A DNA stretch of 64,000 nucleotides from CBDHDJ01 sp965261645. GTDB lineage: Bacteria > Pseudomonadota > Alphaproteobacteria > SHVV01. The notes under the pieces are model-generated. The model searched no databases, was not told where the DNA came from, and worked only from the letters and a program-made list of their open reading frames with translations. Positions 41,780-50,439 of this stretch are shown here, piece by piece (the stretch's first letter is position 1; each line of letters opens with the position of its first letter). Where the stretch lies: the NCBI GenBank assembly GCA_965261645.1, contig CBDHDJ010000002.1:992001-1056000 (forward strand), given 5' to 3'. The position numbers and the translations under genes are program-made.

Positions 41780-43223
41780 CAGCCCGTTGATTAAGTCGGC
41801 GCCGTCTGATTCTCTGGTTCCCTGATTTGCAGGGGGATTTGCCGATGGCGATGGGACGGCAGAAGGATGGTCAGGGGGACCTGATGGTGAGCTGGTCGGA
41901 GATGCCGCGCTCTCCGGGTCATGTGTTTTATGACCGCTTGCAGTCGGTGCTGATCGAGGGCGGCTTCGACGCCTTTGCCGAGGCGAGCTGCCGGCCTTAT
42001 TACGCGGTCCGGATGGGCGCGCCCTCGGTGCCGCCCGGGCGCTATTTCCGGATGCACCTGGTGGGCTACTTTGAGGGCATCGACAGCGAGCGCGGTCTGG
42101 AGTGGCGCTGCTCGGACTCGCTTTCGCTGCGGGCGTTCCTGCGACTGGGGAGCCTTGATCGGGTACCGGACCATTCCTGGCTGTCACGGAGCCGCACGCG
42201 CCTGCCCCATGAAGTCCACGCGGCGGTCTTCGACTGGGTTCTGGTGCTGATCGCCGAGGCGGGGCTGATCAAGGGCGAGCGCATCGGCGTCGATGCCTCG
42301 ACCATGGAGGCCAACGCGGCGCTGCGGAACATCGTGCGGCGCGACAACGGCGAAGGCTACCGGGAGATGCTGGAGCGCCTGGCCCGGGAAAGCGGGGTCG
42401 AGACACCCACGGCCGAGGACCTGGCGCGTCTGGACCGGAAGCGCAAGGGCAAGAAGCTTTCCAACACGGATTGGGTTTCGAAGAGCGACCCCGAGGCCAA
42501 GATCACCAAGATGAAGGACGGCACGACGCATCTGGCCTACAAGCCCGAGCACGCGGTGGATCTGGACACCGGCGCGGTGGTGGCGGCCGAGCTGCACCCG
42601 GCCGATGAGGGCGACACCACGACGCTTTCCAAGACCCTGGCGAAGGCCGAGGCAAACCTCGAGGCGGTGGATGCGGCACCGACATCGGAGGACCCGGCCG
42701 AATGCGTCGCCGACAAAGGTTATCACTCACGGGCGGTCTTGAGGGCTCTGAACGACAGTCCCTGGAAGACCCGGATCGCGGCGCCCAAGCAGACCGGCTT
42801 TTCGCGCTGGCACGGTGATGAGGCGGCGCGGCGCGCGGTCACCAATAACCGTGCGCGGCTCAAGTCCGGGGTCGCCCGCGAGGCCTTCAAGCTGCGCGCC
42901 GAGATCGTCGAGCGCTGCTTTGCCCACAACCTCGATCGTGGCGGCATGCGACGAACCTGGCTGCGCGGGCGAGAGAATGTGCACAAGCGATACCTGCTCC
43001 ACGTCGCCGGCCACAATCTATCGTTACTGATGCGCCAGCTCATCGGCGCCGGCACCCCGCGGGAGGCCGTGGCGGGCGGATATGGCGGTATTTTCGTTCT
43101 GCTCACGCCCACCGGGGCCATGCTGGTGGCACGGGGGGGCTCGCAAAGCGGCCAGACGGCTTTCGCCGCCGCATTCCTCATCTGGGAGTGAGAGCCGGAA
43201 AAAGCCACTTAATCAACGGGCTG
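41780..43223 (+). mobile_element. IS5-superfamily element, IS1182-like
   Basis: Perfect 17-bp inverted repeats CAGCCCGTTGATTAAGT stand at 41780–41796 and, on the other strand, at 43223–43207. A 4-bp direct repeat CTAT flanks the element (41776–41779 and 43224–43227). It carries one intact DUF772-type transposase. It separates proC from the TetR-like gene and interrupts no recognisable reading frame. Family assignment to IS1182 is by transposase type; a family search would be needed to settle it. Confidence 0.9.
41845..43191 (+). CDS. DUF772/DDE transposase (IS1182-like)
   Basis: This is a 448-residue transposase. The N-terminal DUF772 region (FDAFAEASCRPYYA; RYFRMHLVGYFEGIDSERGL) is followed by the DDE fold: first Asp in GERIGVDASTMEANAAL (about residue 155), second in ECVADKGYHSRAVL (about 290), Glu in RAEIVERCFAHNLDRGGMRR (about 360). 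The wording KDGTTHLAYKPEHAVDLDTG is typical of the group. ATG at 41845 is chosen over TTG at 41827 because AGGGGG lies nine bases upstream. Confidence 0.9.
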   Translation: MAMGRQKDGQGDLMVSWSEMPRSPGHVFYDRLQSVLIEGGFDAFAEASCRPYYAVRMGAPSVPPGRYFRMHLVGYFEGIDSERGLEWRCSDSLSLRAFLRLGSLDRVPDHSWLSRSRTRLPHEVHAAVFDWVLVLIAEAGLIKGERIGVDASTMEANAALRNIVRRDNGEGYREMLERLARESGVETPTAEDLARLDRKRKGKKLSNTDWVSKSDPEAKITKMKDGTTHLAYKPEHAVDLDTGAVVAAELHPADEGDTTTLSKTLAKAEANLEAVDAAPTSEDPAECVADKGYHSRAVLRALNDSPWKTRIAAPKQTGFSRWHGDEAARRAVTNNRARLKSGVAREAFKLRAEIVERCFAHNLDRGGMRRTWLRGRENVHKRYLLHVAGHNLSLLMRQLIGAGTPREAVAGGYGGIFVLLTPTGAMLVARGGSQSGQTAFAAAFLIWE

Positions 43224-43287
43224 CTATGATGGGCCTCAAGGAGCCTTCGCCGAGCGCCCGGCGAGGGCATCCCGGAGGATCAGTTCC

Positions 43288-43932
43288 ATGGCCAAGAAAC
43301 CGCGCACGCCAAGACGCCCGCGTGATCTGCCCAAGCACATTCTCGACATTGCGCTCGGGCTCGCCGCCGAGCACGGCTGGCGCCGGCTCACGATGGGCCG
43401 CATCGCCGGTAGCGCCAACGTGTCGTTGAGCGAACTCTACGTTCATTATCCCTCGAAGGGCGCGCTGCTGGTCGCGTTCCTGGCACGCACCGATGCCGCC
43501 ACGGCGCCCGACCGGGCGGGGCCGGTGGACGGCGAGGGCGTCGTCGAGGACTCGGCGCGCGATCGCCTGTTCGAGGTCATCATGCGGCGTCTCGATGCGC
43601 TCAACCCGCATAAGGAGGCGGTGCGGGCGATCCTGCGCGATGCCCGCTGCGATCCGATCACGCTGTGCGCCGGCCATGCGCCGGTCCGCCGTTCGCTGAT
43701 GTGGATGCTCGAATGCGCCGGCCTCAATAGCACGGGCCTCGTTGGCGCGATGCGCACCGAAGGTCTCGCCGTGATCTACCTCGCCACGCTGCGGGTCTGG
43801 TTGCGTGACGAATCGCCGGACATGGAACGCACCATGGCGGCCCTGGACCGCCAGCTGATGCGTGCGGAAACCATCATGCGGGCCTGCTGTCCCTGGCGCG
43901 GCCGTCGTCGTGCGCCGGACCTCGCGGCCTGA
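43288..43932 (+). CDS. TetR-like protein with COQ9-like C-terminus
   Basis: This 214-residue protein has an N-terminal TetR helix-turn-helix (LTMGRIAGSANVSLSELYVH with YPSKGALLVAFLAR, residues about 37–70). The C-terminal part (TLRVWLRDESPDMERTMAAL followed by DRQLMRAE) resembles COQ9-family lipid-binding proteins of alphaproteobacteria. It may be a regulator or a ubiquinone-pathway protein; the nearby ubiK gives weak support for the second. The ATG at 43288 is preceded by CCGGAGG. The upstream side is now occupied by the IS1182-like element 64 bp away, which may have separated it from proC. Confidence 0.75.
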   Translation: MAKKPRTPRRPRDLPKHILDIALGLAAEHGWRRLTMGRIAGSANVSLSELYVHYPSKGALLVAFLARTDAATAPDRAGPVDGEGVVEDSARDRLFEVIMRRLDALNPHKEAVRAILRDARCDPITLCAGHAPVRRSLMWMLECAGLNSTGLVGAMRTEGLAVIYLATLRVWLRDESPDMERTMAALDRQLMRAETIMRACCPWRGRRRAPDLAA

Positions 43933-43968
43933 GCGCGTGATCCGAGAGGGGTGGAGAGGTCTTCGGCG

Positions 43969-44319
43969 ATGACCGGCTCAGCGCCCGAAATCGCGTTCGA
44001 CGATTTCCTCAAGGTCGATATCCGCGTCGGCACGATCGTCGAGGTGGAGCCCTTTCCCGAGGCGCGCAAGCCGTCCTACAAGCTCACGGTCGATTTCGGC
44101 CTCGACATCGGCGTCAAAAAATCCGCCGCCCAGATCACCGAGCTCTACCAGCCGGACGATTTGGTGGGCCGTCAGGTTGCCGGTGTGGTGAATTTCCCGC
44201 CGCGCCAGATCGGCCCCTTCATGTCGGACGTGCTGGTGCTCGGCTTCCCCGACGAGAACGGGGCGGTGAGCCTCGTCGCGGTCGCGCCGCCCGTGCCCAA
44301 CGGCGGCCGGCTGTTCTGA
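43969..44319 (+). CDS. tRNA-binding protein (CsaA/YgjH type)
   Basis: This 116-residue OB-fold protein corresponds to the tRNA-binding domain (Arc1p/EMAPII/CsaA). Motifs: FDDFLKVDIRVGTIVEVEPF at residue 9, ARKPSYKLTVDFGLDIGVKK near 31, AAQITELYQPDDLVGRQVAG near 53 and FMSDVLVLGFPDENGAVSLV near 84. It probably binds tRNA in the cytoplasm; CsaA-type proteins are also proposed as export chaperones. GGAGAGG lies upstream of the ATG. Confidence 0.92.
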   Translation: MTGSAPEIAFDDFLKVDIRVGTIVEVEPFPEARKPSYKLTVDFGLDIGVKKSAAQITELYQPDDLVGRQVAGVVNFPPRQIGPFMSDVLVLGFPDENGAVSLVAVAPPVPNGGRLF

Positions 44320-44368
44320 TCGCGGACACCTCCACACACCCCATTCCATCACAAGAACCGGGTGGCCC

Positions 44369-44650
44369 ATGGCTCCCACGGCGCGTACCCGTGTTCCCCT
44401 CGAGGACGAAGAGGGGCCGCCGAGCATGGAACGGACACGCATCATTCGAGCGGTCTCGCCGATCGCGCTTTGTCCCGGTCTCGTCCTGCGCATCATAGGT
44501 TGGCGCCAACGCCGCGCCGCCGTCCATGCGCTCATGGCCCTCGACGGCGCCACCTTGAAGGATCTCGGCCTGCATGTGAGCGAGGTCCCCTCGCTGGTGG
44601 CCGAATGTCACGCCGCCGCGGCGCGCTCACGCCGGCAAGCGGGGCCTTGA
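44369..44650 (+). CDS. DUF1127 small basic protein
   Basis: This 93-residue protein has a C-terminal DUF1127/YjiS-type domain: RRAAVHALMALDGATLKDLG followed by LHVSEVPSLVAE. In alphaproteobacteria such short Arg-rich proteins influence RNA turnover and phosphate or stress responses. The N-terminal half is not conserved. The start is uncertain: an internal ATG (MERTRIIRAVSP, codon 20) gives a 74-residue protein closer to the family length. Confidence 0.7.
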   Translation: MAPTARTRVPLEDEEGPPSMERTRIIRAVSPIALCPGLVLRIIGWRQRRAAVHALMALDGATLKDLGLHVSEVPSLVAECHAAAARSRRQAGP

Positions 44651-44681
44651 GGCTCTCCCGTCGAGAGCCGGACCCGGAGGT

Positions 44682-45194
44682 CTATCGGTCCTCGATGACC
44701 GCGCAGGCGATGCGCTCGGGGCCGTCGAGGGGGCCCTCGAGGTGATCGTCCGCCCCCGCATGGATGATGAAGGCGGAGCCGTCGCGGTCGAACAGGGCGG
44801 CGGAGCCATAATGGAGCGTAATGTCGTCCTCCAGGAGCTCGAAGCCCGCCGTACCGTCCGCCGCCGCCCAGAAGTTGGGCAGATCGCCCTCGTGCTTGCC
44901 GCCCACGTTGCCCATCCCGTGGCCGCGCAGGTAGGGGTTGAAGTGGCCGCCGGCGGCGCCGAAGTCGGGCGTGCAGGCGCCGGTTTCGTGGATGTGGAAA
45001 GCGTGCGGTCCGGGCGGCATCCGTTTGATGTGCACCTCGATCAGCAAGCCGTGGGGGGTTTGGGTGAGCGTCGCGGTTCCGACCGCCTCACCAGAGGCGT
45101 TGAAGAAATCGGCCGAGGCCGCCCGCGCGGGGGCCAGCGCCATGAGCGCAAGGCCGATGACGGCGGGCACGATGAGGAAATATCGGGCGATCAT
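44682..45194 (-). CDS. sodC: Periplasmic Cu,Zn superoxide dismutase
   Basis: This 170-residue precursor has a signal peptide (YFLIVPAVIGLALMALAPARA). All metal ligands are present: HAFHIHETGAC (two Cu His), GAAGGHFNPYLRGHGMG (bridging His and Zn His), GKHEGDLPN (Zn His and Asp) and FIIHAGADDH (fourth Cu His). The structural disulfide is formed by the Cys of ETGAC and IACAVI. It converts periplasmic superoxide to H2O2. Its ATG lies only 5 bp after the stop of the histidine kinase gene, so it is in that operon. The C-terminal GPERIACAVIEDR is slightly shortened. Confidence 0.95.
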   Translation of the reverse strand: MIARYFLIVPAVIGLALMALAPARAASADFFNASGEAVGTATLTQTPHGLLIEVHIKRMPPGPHAFHIHETGACTPDFGAAGGHFNPYLRGHGMGNVGGKHEGDLPNFWAAADGTAGFELLEDDITLHYGSAALFDRDGSAFIIHAGADDHLEGPLDGPERIACAVIEDR

Positions 45195-45199
45195 CGCCG

Positions 45200-46513
45200 C
45201 TACACCGGGATCCGAACAACGGCGCGGAGGCCGCCAGGCGGTGCGGTTTCGAGGACGAGATCGCCGCCATGACCGCGCGCGACGTCCCGTGCGATGGCGA
45301 GGCCGAGGCCGACTCCGCCGGTCTCGGGATTGCGCGAGGCCTCGAGGCGGCGGAACGGCCGCAGCACCTCGTCGCGGCTCTCCTCGGGTATGCCGGGTCC
45401 GTCATCATCCACCACGATCTCGATGGACTCGCCGTTTCGTTCCGCGCCGACCCAGACGTGTTCGCCGAAGCGCTGCGCGTTGTCCAGCAGGTTGGTCAGG
45501 CAGCGCTTGAGCGCGCCCGGGCGAACGGCCACGATCATGTCGCCTTTGACCGTCAGGTCCACGTTTCGTCCATTGCGGCTGGCCGCGGCCACGACCTCGT
45601 TGAGGATCTGCGTCAGATCGGTAACCACCGCGGCCTCCGAATCCTGGCCGCGGGCGAAGGCCAAATAGCCCTCGACCATACCCTCCATCTCGGCCACGTC
45701 CGAGCGCAGGTCGGCCACCTCGCGGCCCTCGCCCAAGAGCGCGAGCTGCAGCTTCATGCGGGTGAGCGGGGTGCGAAGATCGTGCGAGACACCGGCCAGC
45801 ATCTCCGTGCGTTGGCTGATCTGGCGCCGGATGCGATCGCGCATGCGCAGGAACGCGCGCGTCGCCTGGCGCACCTCTGCGGCGCCGGAGGGCTTGAGAT
45901 CGGTCGCCTCGCCGCCTTTGCCGAAGCTGTCAGCCACTTCGGCGAGACGGCGCACCGGGCGCATCTGGTTGCGCAGGAACACAATCGCGATGGCCAGCAA
46001 GGCGAGCGAGGTGCCGACCATCCACATGACGAAGATGATGGTGGTCGAGCTGGTAATGCGCTTGCGCGGGGTCAAAACCTGGAGCACGCCATCGGGCAGT
46101 TGAACCCGGATCTCGACTTGATTGCCGTAGTTCACGGTGTCGGTGCGGACCGGGCGAAACAGGCGCTCACCGAGGGCCCGGTTCAACATGCGGTCGAGGA
46201 TGAGGTTGCGCAATTGGAAGCGGACCGGCTCGTTCGGCAGGATCTCGCCGGGCAGCCAGCGGATCTCCATGTCGAGGTGGCGCCGGGCGAGCGCGAGAAT
46301 TTCGCCTTGCCGGTCGGACTCGGGATCCTCGCCCAGCATGCGGATCACCATCGAAATATCGCCCGCGAGGCCGAGGGAGAGCCGCCGCGTCACATCGTCC
46401 CAGTGTCGATCGTAGAAGATAAAGGTGGCGACGATCTGCAGCAGGATCACCGGCATGATCAGGATCAGCAACGATCGCCCGAATAGCGTGCGCGGGAGAA
46501 TTTTTTTCAGCAT
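45200..46513 (-). CDS. EnvZ-like sensor histidine kinase
   Basis: This 437-residue membrane kinase has the first helix at residues 14–36 (LILIMPVILLQIVATFIF), a periplasmic sensor of about 125 residues, the second helix near 165 (IIFVMWMVGTSLALLAIAIV), a HAMP domain, the H-box AGVSHDLRTPLTRMKLQL near 242, N-box NLLDNAQRFGE near 350 and G-boxes VDDDGPGIPEE and GGVGLGLAIARDVA. The pair with the OmpR-type regulator upstream (27 bp gap) is of the EnvZ/OmpR class. sodC follows 5 bp downstream, an unusual operon partner that may hint at periplasmic oxidative or metal sensing. Confidence 0.93.
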   Translation of the reverse strand: MLKKILPRTLFGRSLLILIMPVILLQIVATFIFYDRHWDDVTRRLSLGLAGDISMVIRMLGEDPESDRQGEILALARRHLDMEIRWLPGEILPNEPVRFQLRNLILDRMLNRALGERLFRPVRTDTVNYGNQVEIRVQLPDGVLQVLTPRKRITSSTTIIFVMWMVGTSLALLAIAIVFLRNQMRPVRRLAEVADSFGKGGEATDLKPSGAAEVRQATRAFLRMRDRIRRQISQRTEMLAGVSHDLRTPLTRMKLQLALLGEGREVADLRSDVAEMEGMVEGYLAFARGQDSEAAVVTDLTQILNEVVAAASRNGRNVDLTVKGDMIVAVRPGALKRCLTNLLDNAQRFGEHVWVGAERNGESIEIVVDDDGPGIPEESRDEVLRPFRRLEASRNPETGGVGLGLAIARDVARGHGGDLVLETAPPGGLRAVVRIPV

Positions 46514-46540
46514 GGCAGGGTCAAATCGGCTGGTTCGGGC

Positions 46541-47209
46541 TCAGCTCGGCCACAGCACATAGCCTTCGCCGCGCACCGTCTGCAGACAGCGCGCGGCGCG
46601 CGGGTCGGGCTCGATGCGCCGCCGGAGCCGCGTGATCTGCACGTCCACCGAGCGCTCCTTGCCGCTACCGGTCAGCCGGTTGAGCTCGGCGCGCGACAAG
46701 ATCACGCCGGGATTGCGGGCAAAGATTCCCAATAGCTGCGCTTCGCCCGCGGTGAGGTAGATGGGCTCATCGTCGCGCCGAAGCTCGTTCCGGTTGAGGT
46801 CGAAATAACAGTCGCCGAACTGGATACCTTCCATCTGGTCGAAGGGCTTCACCCGGCGCAGGATGGTGCTGATGCGAAGCACCAGCTCGCGCGGCTCGAA
46901 CGGCTTGACGAGGTAATCATCCGCGCCCCGTTCGAGGCCGGTGATGCGGTGCTCCGCCTCGCCCATGGCGGTGAGCAGGAGAATGGGAACCTGGCTTGCC
47001 GCGCGCAACGCTTGGGTTAGATCGAAGCCGTTCTCGCCCGGCATCATCACATCTATGACGAGAAGCTCGAACGCCAAGCCTTCGAGCTTGCTCCTCGCGT
47101 CCGCCGCATCGGCTGCCACGGTCACGCGAAAGCCGCATTCGGCTAGATACTTCCGCAGCAGCTCGCGGAGGCGGGTGTCATCGTCGACAACGAGAATATG
47201 CGGTGTCAT
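46541..47209 (-). CDS. OmpR-family response regulator
   Basis: This 222-residue regulator has a receiver domain (HILVVDDDTRLRELLRKYL; phospho-acceptor Asp in LLVIDVMMPGENGFD near residue 53; LLLTAMGEAEH; DDYLVKPFEPREL) and a winged-helix DNA-binding domain (LTAGEAQLLGIFARNPGVI; RAELNRLTGSGKERSVDVQI; TRLRRRIEPDP; TVRGEGYVLWPS). It heads the operon with the kinase and sodC. The promoter must lie in the 282-bp divergent region shared with ilvE. Confidence 0.95.
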   Translation of the reverse strand: MTPHILVVDDDTRLRELLRKYLAECGFRVTVAADAADARSKLEGLAFELLVIDVMMPGENGFDLTQALRAASQVPILLLTAMGEAEHRITGLERGADDYLVKPFEPRELVLRISTILRRVKPFDQMEGIQFGDCYFDLNRNELRRDDEPIYLTAGEAQLLGIFARNPGVILSRAELNRLTGSGKERSVDVQITRLRRRIEPDPRAARCLQTVRGEGYVLWPS

Positions 47210-47397
47210 GACGCAGTCTGTTCATCCACGTTGTACGGTCCTCCGGAGCCTCGCCCTCGACGCGCCGCGCTCCGTCGGGGTCGCCCGCAAGTCCCTGATT
47301 CTCGCACAATATAGGGCCATGCGGCAAAGTCGCGTCGCTACCCTACCCGACCAGCCGAGATCAGCGCAGAGCGATCCATCGCCCGCGCTTGGTTGCG

Positions 47398-47426
47398 TTG
47401 ACAGCTCAAACTCACAATGTTACGTC
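47398..47426 (+). promoter_or_regulatory. Candidate promoter of ilvE
   Basis: TTGACA at 47398–47403 is a perfect -35 hexamer; 17 bp downstream is TACGTC (47421–47426), a weak -10. If used, transcription starts near 47433, which supports the ilvE start at 47492 rather than the in-frame ATG at 47417. Confidence 0.4.
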
Positions 47427-47491
47427 TGACGGCGAAATATGGACATTATCTAATACGCAGGGATCGGCACTTTAGCAGCCGATTTAGGGCG

Positions 47492-48397
47492 ATGGCGTCT
47501 GCTCCGTTCGACGATCGTGACGGCCTGATCTGGTGCGACGGCGAGATCGTGCCATGGCGCGAGTGCAAGCTGCACTTTCTGAGCCACGGGCTGCATTATG
47601 CATCGTGCGTGTTCGAGGGCGAGCGGGCGTACGATGGCGTGGTGTTCAAGCTCGATGAGCACACCGACCGCCTGTTCGGCTCGGCCCAGGCGCTGGGCTT
47701 CGAGATTCCGTTCGGCGCCGAGGAGATCAACGAGGCGACGCGCCAGCTGCTCCTCGCCAACGAGATCCTCGACGGCTACGTCCGGCCCGCCGCATGGCGG
47801 GGCTCGGAGATGATGGGCGTCTCGGCGCAAAACACCAAGATTCACGTCGCCATCGCGGCGTGGCCATGGCCCGCCTACTTCTCGCCCGAGGCGCGTCTCA
47901 AGGGTATCCGGCTGAAGACGGTGGATTGGCGCCGTCCGCCGCCCGAGATGGGCCCCGTCAAGGCCAAGGCGGCGGGGCTTTACATGATCTGCACCTTGAG
48001 CAAGCACCAGGTCGAGGCGGAGGGCTATGACGACGCGTTGATGCTCGATTATCGCGGCCGAGTCGCGGAATCCACCGGCGCGAATATCTTTCTCGTCATC
48101 GACGGCGCGCTGCACACCCCGACACCCGATTGCTTCCTCGACGGCATCACGCGGCGCACCGTGATCGGTCTCGCGCGCGACCGTGGCTTCGAGATCATCG
48201 AGCGGGCCATCATGCCGGACGAGCTCGCCACGGCGGACGAGGTGTTCATCACCGGGACGGCCGCCGAGGTCACGCCGGTCCGCGAGATCGACCAGCTCAG
48301 CTTCGAGGTGGGTCCGATCACCCGTCAGATGATCGAGGACTATGACGCGGTCGTGCACCGCCGCCAGCCCGCGAAGGATGTCGCAGCGGCCGAATAG
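47492..48397 (+). CDS. ilvE: Branched-chain amino acid aminotransferase (class IV)
   Basis: This 301-residue PLP enzyme of fold type IV has HFLSHGLHYASCVFEGERAY at residue 29, GVSAQNTKIHVAIAAWPWPA near 110, the PLP-lysine segment GPVKAKAAGLYM near 155, ESTGANIFLVIDG near 195 and GTAAEVTPVREIDQLSFEVG near 260. It transaminates Leu, Ile and Val and their keto acids. ATG 47492 (MASAPFDDRDG) gives the usual family length. A hairpin terminator follows the stop. Confidence 0.93.
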   Translation: MASAPFDDRDGLIWCDGEIVPWRECKLHFLSHGLHYASCVFEGERAYDGVVFKLDEHTDRLFGSAQALGFEIPFGAEEINEATRQLLLANEILDGYVRPAAWRGSEMMGVSAQNTKIHVAIAAWPWPAYFSPEARLKGIRLKTVDWRRPPPEMGPVKAKAAGLYMICTLSKHQVEAEGYDDALMLDYRGRVAESTGANIFLVIDGALHTPTPDCFLDGITRRTVIGLARDRGFEIIERAIMPDELATADEVFITGTAAEVTPVREIDQLSFEVGPITRQMIEDYDAVVHRRQPAKDVAAAE

Positions 48398-48420
48398 GCG
48401 GGCGTCCCGAATGTGTCGAG

Positions 48421-48448
48421 GAGGGCGGGGCGACCCGCCCTCTGTTTT
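48421..48448 (+). terminator. Rho-independent terminator after ilvE
   Basis: A nine-base perfect stem gagggcggg (48421–48429) and cccgccctc (48434–48442) has loop gcga, followed by tgtttt. It lies between ilvE and the convergent moaE and could act in both directions. Confidence 0.88.
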
Positions 48449-48455
48449 CATGGGA

Positions 48456-48908
48456 CTACTCGGCGACCCAGCGCTTGGCCGCCTGATCGTCCACCGCCCG
48501 CGCGTCGACCCATTTCGCGCCTGAAGCGGTCTCCTCCAGCTTCCAGAACGGCGCCTTCGTCTTGAGCCAGTCGACGAGAAACTCGCAGGCCGCGAAGGCG
48601 GGACCTCGATGGGCTGCCGCGGTGATGACCAGGACGATCTGCTCGCCCGGCTCGAGCCGGCCAATGCGGTGGACGATGAGCACATCGGCGAGCTGCCAGC
48701 GCGTGCGCGCCTCGGCCTCGATCTCGGCCAGTTTGCGCTCGGTCATGCCGGGATAGTGTTCGAGCGTCATGGCGGCGATCGGCTCTTCGCCCGCCTTGTC
48801 GCGGACAACGCCAAGGAAGCTCACCACCCCGCCGATCTCGTGACGTCCGTGCGCGAAGGCGCGGATCTCGGCGCCGGCGTCGAAGTCTTGGCTCTGCACC
48901 CTGATCAT
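48456..48908 (-). CDS. moaE: Molybdopterin synthase large subunit
   Basis: MoaE with MoaD converts cyclic pyranopterin monophosphate to molybdopterin. The 150-residue protein has VVSFLGVVRDKAGEEPIAAM near residue 30, LEHYPGMTERKL near 48, the DVLIVHRIGRLEPGEQIVLV stretch near 74, AHRGPAFAACEFLVDWLKTK near 98 and the catalytic-Lys segment KAPFWKLEET. It is the last gene of the minus-strand run uvrC–pgsA–mobB–moeA–moaD–moaE and lies 13 bp after moaD. Confidence 0.95.
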   Translation of the reverse strand: MIRVQSQDFDAGAEIRAFAHGRHEIGGVVSFLGVVRDKAGEEPIAAMTLEHYPGMTERKLAEIEAEARTRWQLADVLIVHRIGRLEPGEQIVLVITAAAHRGPAFAACEFLVDWLKTKAPFWKLEETASGAKWVDARAVDDQAAKRWVAE

Positions 48909-48921
48909 AGCGAGGCCTAGT

Positions 48922-49173
48922 TTAGCCGCCCGTCACCGGCGGGAACAGGGCGACTTCATCGTTCGGGCCGACTTTGGCGTCAAGCCCGGCATACTCCAGA
49001 TTGACCGCGACGCGGACGACGCTGAGATCGGCGAGCGCCTCGGCGTGGCCATCGCCACGGCCTTTCAGCCAGTCGAGGAGATCCGCTACGGTCGCGACCT
49101 CGGCGGGGGGATCGACCGTTTCCTCGGCCAGGCCGGTGCGGCTGCGCAGCCACGCGAAATAGAGAATCTTCAT
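48922..49173 (-). CDS. moaD: Molybdopterin synthase sulfur carrier subunit
   Basis: This 83-residue ubiquitin-fold protein ends in the required Gly-Gly (VALFPPVTGG), where the C-terminal thiocarboxylate carries sulfur to the pterin. Opening MKILYFAWLRSRTG and AVNLEYAGLDAKVGPNDEV are typical. It overlaps the moeA stop by 4 bp and sits beside moaE, its partner. Confidence 0.94.
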   Translation of the reverse strand: MKILYFAWLRSRTGLAEETVDPPAEVATVADLLDWLKGRGDGHAEALADLSVVRVAVNLEYAGLDAKVGPNDEVALFPPVTGG

Positions 49174-50438
49174 GACTGAACTTCGCTGAACGGCAGGAAA
49201 TCCACCATCGTGCCTGAGGCGAGCCGGGTCATGTCCTCGGGCAGCTCGACGAGGCCGTCGGCCTCGACCAGCGAGCTCAGGATGCCCGCGCCTTGGCGCT
49301 CGAACTTACGAGCCGCCAGCGTGCCGTCCTCGTCGACAACTAATCTGGCCCGCACCCACTCGCGGCGGTCGCGCTTCTTTTTGTGATCGAACGCAGCGCG
49401 CACCCGGTAGAGCGGCGGGGCAACGTCGTGCGCACCCGCCAACCGGAGGATCACCGGCCGGGCGAAGCGCACGAACGTGACCATCGCGGCCACCGGATTG
49501 CCGGGCAGGCCGATGAACGGAACGCCCTTGACCTGACCCATGGCGAGTGGCCGGCCCGGCTTGATGGCCAAGCGCCAGAAATGGAGCCGGCCCAGCGCTT
49601 GGACGGCGGCCTTCACGTGATCCTCCTCGCCGACCGACACGCCACCCGACGTCATCACGAGCTCATGGCGGGCCGCGGCCGCCTCGAGCGCGGCGTGGAT
49701 CGCGCCATACTCATCGGGCAGGATTCCGAGATCGTCGACCGTGCAGCCGAGCGCTTCCAAGAGCCCGATCAGCACGTAGCGGTTGGCGTCATAGACCGCG
49801 CCCGCGGGCAACTCGGCGCCGGGTTCGCGAATCTCGTCCCCGGTCGAGAGGACGGCGATGCGGAGCGGCCGGTGCACCCGAAGCGCGGTTAGGCCGATGG
49901 ACGCGGCGAGCCCTACGTCCTGTGCGCGCAGGCGCTGCCCGGCCGCGAGGATGGTCGATCCGGCGCTGACGTCCTCGCCGCGCCGCCGGCGGTTGTCGCC
50001 GCGCTTGAGACCATGGGGAATGGCGATGCGCCGCTCTCCGCCCGCGTCCTCCTCCCGGCAATCCTCCTGCATGGCGACGGTATCGCAGCCCGCCGGCATC
50101 GGGGCGCCGGTGAAGATGCGCACGGCTTCGCCCTCCCTGACGGCCCGGTCGAACGGATGTCCGGCGGCGGCCCGGCCCGCCAGGGTGAAGGCCGTCGCCT
50201 CATCGGGACCAAGCCCGTCGAACGCGAAGGCGTAGCCGTCGACGGCCGAGTTGTCGTGGGGCGGCACGTGGCGCGCCGCCACCACATCTTCGGCCAGGAT
50301 CCGGTTGGCCGCCGCGCGCAGCGCAACGGTCTCGGCATCCGCCACCGGGACGATGCGCTGGTCGATCAAATCGAGCGCTTCCTGGGTGGTCGTGAGCCGG
50401 CCACCGTGGGCGAAGCAGTCGTCACTCAGTTGGGCCAT
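49170..50438 (-). CDS. moeA: Molybdopterin molybdenumtransferase MoeA
   Basis: MoeA inserts molybdate into adenylated molybdopterin. The 422-residue product has VPPHDNSAVDGYAFAFDG near residue 58, IFTGAPMPAGCDTVAMQED near 108, the MoCF-type LRIAVLSTGDEIREPGAELP near 185, MTSGGVSVGEEDHVKAAVQA near 260 and KPGRPLAMGQVKGVPFIGLP near 292, then GNPVAAMVTF. It lies between mobB and moaD with a 4-bp overlap to the latter. No moaA, moaC or mogA is in the window. Confidence 0.95.
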   Translation of the reverse strand: MAQLSDDCFAHGGRLTTTQEALDLIDQRIVPVADAETVALRAAANRILAEDVVAARHVPPHDNSAVDGYAFAFDGLGPDEATAFTLAGRAAAGHPFDRAVREGEAVRIFTGAPMPAGCDTVAMQEDCREEDAGGERRIAIPHGLKRGDNRRRRGEDVSAGSTILAAGQRLRAQDVGLAASIGLTALRVHRPLRIAVLSTGDEIREPGAELPAGAVYDANRYVLIGLLEALGCTVDDLGILPDEYGAIHAALEAAAARHELVMTSGGVSVGEEDHVKAAVQALGRLHFWRLAIKPGRPLAMGQVKGVPFIGLPGNPVAAMVTFVRFARPVILRLAGAHDVAPPLYRVRAAFDHKKKRDRREWVRARLVVDEDGTLAARKFERQGAGILSSLVEADGLVELPEDMTRLASGTMVDFLPFSEVQS

Positions 50439-50439
50439 T

